Below are positions 50,555 to 54,323 of a DNA stretch of 54,323 nucleotides, in pieces. The DNA is taken from the NCBI GenBank assembly GCA_902517795.1, contig CABYDR010000004.1, positions 1 through 54,323 on the forward strand, read 5' to 3'. This DNA comes from an uncultured Woeseiaceae bacterium. GTDB taxonomy: Bacteria; Pseudomonadota; Gammaproteobacteria; Steroidobacterales; Woeseiaceae. The translations under genes and the position numbers were made by a program. The notes beneath the pieces were generated by a model that searched no databases, was not told the origin of the DNA, and saw nothing but the letters and a program-made list of their open reading frames with translations. Position 1 is the first letter of the stretch; each line of letters opens with the position of its first letter.

Positions 50555-51844
50555 CTAACTTGCCAGGTTAGTATCTTCACCCTCAAGTCTTGCTACAATT
50601 GCAGCACAACATGCATCACCGAATATATTGACACTTGTTCTTGCCATATCTAAGACCCTATCAAATACCAATAGGACACCAATTGCCTCCATTGGCAAAC
50701 CAACCGCACCTAAGATAACCGCAATTGCTACCAAAGACGCAGAAGGTACCCCTGCAACACCAACCGATGTGAGAAGTGCTATAAACACAATAGAGAACTG
50801 GACAGAAAAAGTGAGATCAAGTCCATAAGCTTGCGCTAAAAACATAGCTGCAGCGCATTCATATAATGCTGTTCCATTCATATTCACAGTTGCACCAAGT
50901 GGAAGCACAAAGCTAGATACTTTATTTGATACGCCAACATTATCTCTGACACAATCCATTGTTACTGGTAACGTTGCTGACGATGATGCTGTAGAAAAAG
51001 CCGTTAGCATTGCCGGCGCCATGGCACCAAAAAATTTATATGGTGAGAGTTTCCCTACAAATTTTAATAATATAGGCAAAATAATCAGTATATGAGAAAG
51101 AAGGGCCAAGATAACAGTAAAAGCAAAAATAGCTAATGGTCCTACAGCGTCAAATCCTGCTTCAGCAACTACTGCAGCCACTAACCCATAAACTCCAATC
51201 GGTGCAAATTTCATTATCCATTCGGTCATTTTCATTATGACCTTGAATACACTATCCCAAAAAGAAATAAGTCGCGATGACTGCTCTTCAGGTAATTTGG
51301 TCATAAAATAACCAAACAAAAAAGCAAAAAAGATGATTCCAAGAATCTGTCCATCAGCTGCCGCTTTAAATATATTCGGCGGCACCATTGTAATAAATAC
51401 ATTTGCAATGTCACCTGGGCCTCTCCCTTCTGCTACATTTGCAATCTCCTCTCCGGAATTATCTAGTGCCAACATATCACCAACAGGCTCACCCTCCTGA
51501 TATCCCGGTGAAACCATATTAATTAATACCAAGCCAACCAATATTGCTGCGAGTGTTGTTGAGACATAAAAGATCAGAGTTTTACCTCCTAGTCGACCTA
51601 AATTCCCACCCGACCCAATACCTGCAACACCTACGGTTATTGAGGAAAAAATTAAAGGAACAATGATCATCTTCAAAGCGTTTAAAAATAAAGTTCCAAT
51701 ATATTTAAAAAAACCTATAACACTTATTCCTAAGATAGAAGGATCAGGGACTCCTGATGCAATATTTTGATTCACAATCCAACCTGAAATAGCTGCAAAT
51801 AGAATAGCTATCAGTATCTGCCAATGAAGTTCAATTTTTTTCAT
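50555..51844 (-). CDS. Dicarboxylate/amino acid:cation symporter (DctA/GltP family)
   Basis: Inner-membrane transporter of 429 residues with the eight-span plus two-hairpin design of the DAACS family. Diagnostic segments: the serine-rich hairpin FSTASSSATLPVTM and the binding-site motif PLGATVNMNGTALYECAAAMF, followed by VGVAGVPSASLVAIA. It takes up a C4-dicarboxylate, glutamate or aspartate with Na+ or H+. The 3' end faces the fabI fragment with 3 bases between them. It starts 38 bases after ppiD on the same strand, so is probably cotranscribed with it. Confidence 0.93.
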   Translation of the reverse strand: MKKIELHWQILIAILFAAISGWIVNQNIASGVPDPSILGISVIGFFKYIGTLFLNALKMIIVPLIFSSITVGVAGIGSGGNLGRLGGKTLIFYVSTTLAAILVGLVLINMVSPGYQEGEPVGDMLALDNSGEEIANVAEGRGPGDIANVFITMVPPNIFKAAADGQILGIIFFAFLFGYFMTKLPEEQSSRLISFWDSVFKVIMKMTEWIMKFAPIGVYGLVAAVVAEAGFDAVGPLAIFAFTVILALLSHILIILPILLKFVGKLSPYKFFGAMAPAMLTAFSTASSSATLPVTMDCVRDNVGVSNKVSSFVLPLGATVNMNGTALYECAAAMFLAQAYGLDLTFSVQFSIVFIALLTSVGVAGVPSASLVAIAVILGAVGLPMEAIGVLLVFDRVLDMARTSVNIFGDACCAAIVARLEGEDTNLAS

Positions 51845-51882
51845 TTTTGCGGTGTTTTTTCTCTAGATATTATTTTATTATC

Positions 51883-53781
51883 TTAATCGAATAAACTCGA
51901 TGAAGAAATTAACCCATCATTCCTTGTGATATCTGCCCGCTGCTCTAATTCAGAAATGAATGCCGAATAATCAGAAAGACCTGATCTTTGATTTAGTAAT
52001 TCTCTTGCGTCATCTCTCTCATTCTGAGGGATACTTTCAGGTATACCGTAAATGCTCTCTGTGACACGATAAACAGCATAGTTTCCATTGGACATGATTA
52101 CAGTTCCAATTCTGGGTACTCCGTCTTTAGATCTTTTTTCACCAAAGACACTAGCCTGTAGCATAAAATCATCATCTTCAGAGGCCCGATTCATAAGTTT
52201 ACTGACGGTTGTTACAGAAGACAGCTCAGTAGCCACTTCCTGAATGTCCTCTCCTTTGATGAGAAGATTTTCAAGACGTGTTGCAATATCATTTGCTAAT
52301 ACCTCAGCTGAAACTAACTTCATATCAGCAACTATTGTATCCCTGACATCCTCGAGTGGTCTAACTTTTGCATCATTGTATCCTTCAATTTGAAAAACAA
52401 TAGATCGGTTAGCATCAATTTCTAATATATCTGAAAGCTCATAATTGTCATCCCTATGAGCATCAAATACCGCATCAATAACTCTCTGGTTTGAACCAAA
52501 TGAACCTCCTCCCTGACCGCTAAAAGATTCTTCAGTTATTACTTCAAGACCAATATTATCCGCTAATTGATTTAAATCATCGGCATCAAATAAGGCATCA
52601 GATAGCGCCCTTTCTTGATCAGTAAAATTCTGACCAGCTTTTTGCAAAATTAATTCCTGTTTAAGCTCACTCTCAACAAGCTCAAACGGAACCTTTCCAT
52701 CAGACTCCACTCTATCCAATCTGACAATATGGAAGCCGAAATCAGTCCTTACGACTTCACTGATTTCACCTTCAACCATTGAGAATATGGTATCTCCCAA
52801 CGCGCCTGGTAGCTGAGATCGAGTCAACATGCCAAGATCACCATCCGATTGTTTTGAGCCCTCATCATCGCTAATAGTCAAAACAAGCTCTGAAAAGCTT
52901 TCACCGTTGTTTATTCTTTCAAGTGTCTCACTGGCTTTTTGTAAAGATAATGCTTCATCTTCTCCTAACGATACTAGGATATGACTGGCCTGTCTTCTCT
53001 CGTCTTGAGCGAAGCGTTCTCCAGAATCATTATAATATTGATAGATTTCAGCATCTGTAATTTTTAGATCATTATTTAATTGATCTTTCCTTAGTTCAAT
53101 GTAAATAAAATCAATTGATTCTGGTTGAAGAAATTCATTCGAACGGGAAGAATAATACTCCTGAACATCCTCTTCCTCTAAATTAATCGGTTCAGCAAGA
53201 ACAGAAAGATCGATTTCAGCTATGGTGACATTTCGTTGCTCGCCAATTAGATTGAGATATCTTCTGTATTCTGAGGGCGTAACAAATGATGTTGCTCTTA
53301 TCCCTCTTTCAAGTTGCCCTTTTCTAATATTTACTCTCTGATTTTCCTCAAATAGAGATGGTTCAATTACTCGCTCATTAAGCCAAGTGTAATACCGACC
53401 TCTAGAAAATTGACCATCAACCATAAACTCAGGAGATGATTGAATTACTCTAGCAATAAATTCATCACTAATATTGATTCCATTTTCATTAATAAATTGC
53501 GATATTAGAACATCGTTTATGATGTTATTAAGAACGTTTTGCCTCACAAATATTCTGGCCTCGTCAGGGATTTCTATACCTTCTGAATCATATCTTAACA
53601 TTTCATTTTGATACTGATTCTCGAAATAAGGCTGAGAAATATTGACATCATCAACGGATGCAACATCTTCGGTCGCTATAAAATCATTTGGTACGCCAAA
53701 AAATAAGAAGGGAAGACATATTAAAGCAAGCACGACTAGCGCGAATTTTCCAGTAAAGCGTTCTCTTATATTCTGCAACAT
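51883..53781 (-). CDS. ppiD: Periplasmic folding chaperone / peptidyl-prolyl isomerase PpiD
   Basis: A 632-residue membrane-anchored SurA-N/parvulin protein. MLQNIRERFTGKFALVVLALICLPFLFFGV is one N-terminal span (cytoplasmic basic start, periplasmic bulk). The SurA-like chaperone region follows (VDDVNISQPYFENQYQNEM) and the parvulin domain lies at about residues 265-360 (ASHILVSLGEDE, SDGDLGMLTRSQLPGALGDT, FGFHIVRLD). It assists folding of exported proteins at the Sec exit. In gammaproteobacteria ppiD follows hupB, as it does here on the minus strand. Confidence 0.93.
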   Translation of the reverse strand: MLQNIRERFTGKFALVVLALICLPFLFFGVPNDFIATEDVASVDDVNISQPYFENQYQNEMLRYDSEGIEIPDEARIFVRQNVLNNIINDVLISQFINENGINISDEFIARVIQSSPEFMVDGQFSRGRYYTWLNERVIEPSLFEENQRVNIRKGQLERGIRATSFVTPSEYRRYLNLIGEQRNVTIAEIDLSVLAEPINLEEEDVQEYYSSRSNEFLQPESIDFIYIELRKDQLNNDLKITDAEIYQYYNDSGERFAQDERRQASHILVSLGEDEALSLQKASETLERINNGESFSELVLTISDDEGSKQSDGDLGMLTRSQLPGALGDTIFSMVEGEISEVVRTDFGFHIVRLDRVESDGKVPFELVESELKQELILQKAGQNFTDQERALSDALFDADDLNQLADNIGLEVITEESFSGQGGGSFGSNQRVIDAVFDAHRDDNYELSDILEIDANRSIVFQIEGYNDAKVRPLEDVRDTIVADMKLVSAEVLANDIATRLENLLIKGEDIQEVATELSSVTTVSKLMNRASEDDDFMLQASVFGEKRSKDGVPRIGTVIMSNGNYAVYRVTESIYGIPESIPQNERDDARELLNQRSGLSDYSAFISELEQRADITRNDGLISSSSLFD

Positions 53782-53800
53782 TTGTATGGACCTTTAAATA

Positions 53801-53823
53801 AAGGGCCCCAAATTGGGACCCTT
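53801..53823 (-). terminator. Hairpin terminator candidate between tRNA-Asp and ppiD
   Basis: On the minus strand AAGGGTCCC-AATTT-GGGGCCCTT forms a 9-bp stem with one G-U pair, followed by TATTT. It lies 7 bases after tRNA-Asp and 20 bases before the ppiD start, so it can end the tRNA transcript while allowing some read-through. Confidence 0.55.
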
Positions 53824-53829
53824 GAATAA

Positions 53830-53906
53830 TGGCGGAGTGGACGGGACTCGAACCCGCGACCCCCGGCGTGACAGGCCGGTATTCTAACCAGCTGAACTAC
53901 CACTCC
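53830..53906 (-). tRNA. tRNA-Asp (anticodon GTC)
   Basis: 77 bases with encoded CCA. On the minus strand the acceptor GGAGTGG pairs with CCACTCC, the D-loop contains AGCTGGTTAGA, and the anticodon loop CTGTCAC gives GTC. The T-arm is CGCGGGTTCGAGTCCCG. The + strand ORF at 53829 in the track is a shadow of this gene. Confidence 0.95.
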
Positions 53907-53912
53907 TTCAAT

Positions 53913-53988
53913 TGGTGGGTGCTGACGGGATCGAACCGCCGACCCTCGCCTTGTAAGGGCGATGCTCTACCAGCTGAGCTAAGCACCC
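53913..53988 (-). tRNA. tRNA-Val (anticodon TAC)
   Basis: 76 bases with encoded CCA. On the minus strand it starts GGGTGCTTAGCTCAGCTGG, the anticodon stem CGCCC encloses CTTACAA, giving TAC, and the T-arm is GTCGGCGGTTCGATCCC. It precedes tRNA-Asp by six bases, forming a Val-Asp pair between hupB and ppiD. Confidence 0.95.
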
Positions 53989-54082
53989 AGTCGGCTAAAG
54001 CCAAAAGACCACTTTGAGCAGTATTTCAACCAAATCGCCTATTATGCTTAAATCAAATAATTACTTCTTGATTAAGTCGGCG

Positions 54083-54323
54083 CTAGTTTACGGCATCCTT
54101 TAAGCCTTTACCAGCTTTGAATTTAGGAACATTGCATGCTGGAATGTGGATACTCGCTCCTGTTTGTGGATTTCTTCCCATACGTGCAGCACGAGCGCTC
54201 ACTGAGAAAGTTCCAAAACCAACTAATGACACTGATCCGCCATTTGATAGAGTTGAGGTTACACTGCTTACTACAGCATCCACTGCTCTACCAGCATCTG
54301 CTTTTGACATGTTTGCCGCTGAA
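54083..54323 (-). CDS. hupB: DNA-binding protein HU, N-terminus beyond the window
   Basis: The frame continues past the ORF-track ATG (54310) to the window edge ([17 protein letters not shown]), so that Met is internal and about 10 residues are missing. [22 protein letters not shown] is the HU beta-arm region with its conserved GRNPxTG, ending [12 protein letters not shown]. It is a dimeric nucleoid protein. In this neighbourhood hupB normally lies directly after lon on the same strand. Here it is on the strand opposite to the lon fragment. Confidence 0.93.
   Translation of the reverse strand, partial: SAANMSKADAGRAVDAVVSSVTSTLSNGGSVSLVGFGTFSVSARAARMGRNPQTGASIHIPACNVPKFKAGKGLKDAVN

Noticed and set aside
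50551-50580. Possible bidirectional terminator CTAAC...GTTAG between fabI fragment and the symporter
   Set aside because: The stem is only 5 bp, overlaps the symporter's last codons and has no T-run on either strand.
53829-54017. + strand ORF of 62 residues over the tRNA pair
   Set aside because: It is the antisense of tRNA-Asp and tRNA-Val; the peptide is the well-known spurious translation of tRNA genes.
1-54323. CRISPR arrays, toxin-antitoxin pairs, phage structural genes
   Set aside because: I looked for regularly spaced repeats and for such gene pairs on both strands and saw none.

Overview
The window is a roughly 54 kb stretch of a Gram-negative, AT-rich genome, most likely an uncultivated marine-type gammaproteobacterium. 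The main evidence is the block tRNA-Leu, tig, clpP, clpX, lon together with hupB, tRNA-Val, tRNA-Asp and ppiD, which is a typical gammaproteobacterial housekeeping neighbourhood. An outer-membrane polysaccharide export module (YjbE/YjbH/YjbF-like, SLBB export protein) points the same way. The genus cannot be fixed from the sequence alone.

Layout. (1) 1-559: the 3' end of an FAD-linked oxidase, visibly richer in G+C than what follows. (2) 646-2391: an ABC exporter of the PglK/MsbA type, closed by a hairpin terminator. (3) 2589-11015: a pseudaminic acid operon (pseB, pseC, pseF, pseG, pseI) with an embedded FAD oxidoreductase and a PhyH-type dioxygenase. A divergent formyltransferase stands where the PseH acetyltransferase is usually found. 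(4) 11035-20997: a tightly overlapping set of sugar-modifying genes (methyltransferase, PIG-L deacetylase, LIC12162-type transferase, 2-hydroxyacid dehydrogenase, epimerases, HAD phosphatase, unknown transferase, second CMP-sugar-type cytidylyltransferase, cupin, SDR). (5) 21239-24638: a HAD/nucleotidyltransferase fusion, racemase, methyltransferase and LicD protein, which together look like a phosphodiester-linked decoration module. (6) 24691-27905: a CDP-6-deoxyhexose pathway (rfbF, rfbG, RmlC-like epimerase, reductase). (7) 27997-29441: a 35-residue membrane peptide translationally coupled to a metallo-beta-lactamase-fold protein resembling the CMAH core. (8) 29756-37134: Wzy-like polymerase, glycosyltransferases, and a 4-amino-6-deoxy-HexNAc pathway with its phosphoglycosyl transferase and acetyltransferase. 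(9) 37727-45634: DUF3108 protein, YjbE/YjbH/YjbF-like proteins, a large SLBB export protein and a WecA-like transferase. (10) 45660-54323: the housekeeping block.

How the genes work together. Regions 2-9 form one large surface-polysaccharide locus. It would make CMP-pseudaminic acid (probably a 7-N-formyl variant), a CDP-6-deoxyhexose and a UDP-diacetamido-trideoxyhexose, assemble them on undecaprenyl phosphate, polymerise them and export the product. The locus carries recombination scars: an IS3 orfA remnant, a tyrosine-integrase remnant, and an 80-residue leftover of a second Wzy-like polymerase.

The most striking point is at 50053-50060. The lon reading frame stops after about 300 residues and joins directly to the last 165 codons of fabI, at the 8-bp palindrome TCAGCTGA. 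All genes to the right (symporter, ppiD, tRNAs, hupB) lie on the opposite strand from tig-clpP-clpX-lon. A single inversion with breakpoints inside lon and fabI explains the whole arrangement. Because FabI is normally essential, this is either an amplification/assembly chimera (inverted chimeras are typical of multiple displacement amplification) or a real rearrangement in a cell with another enoyl-ACP reductase.
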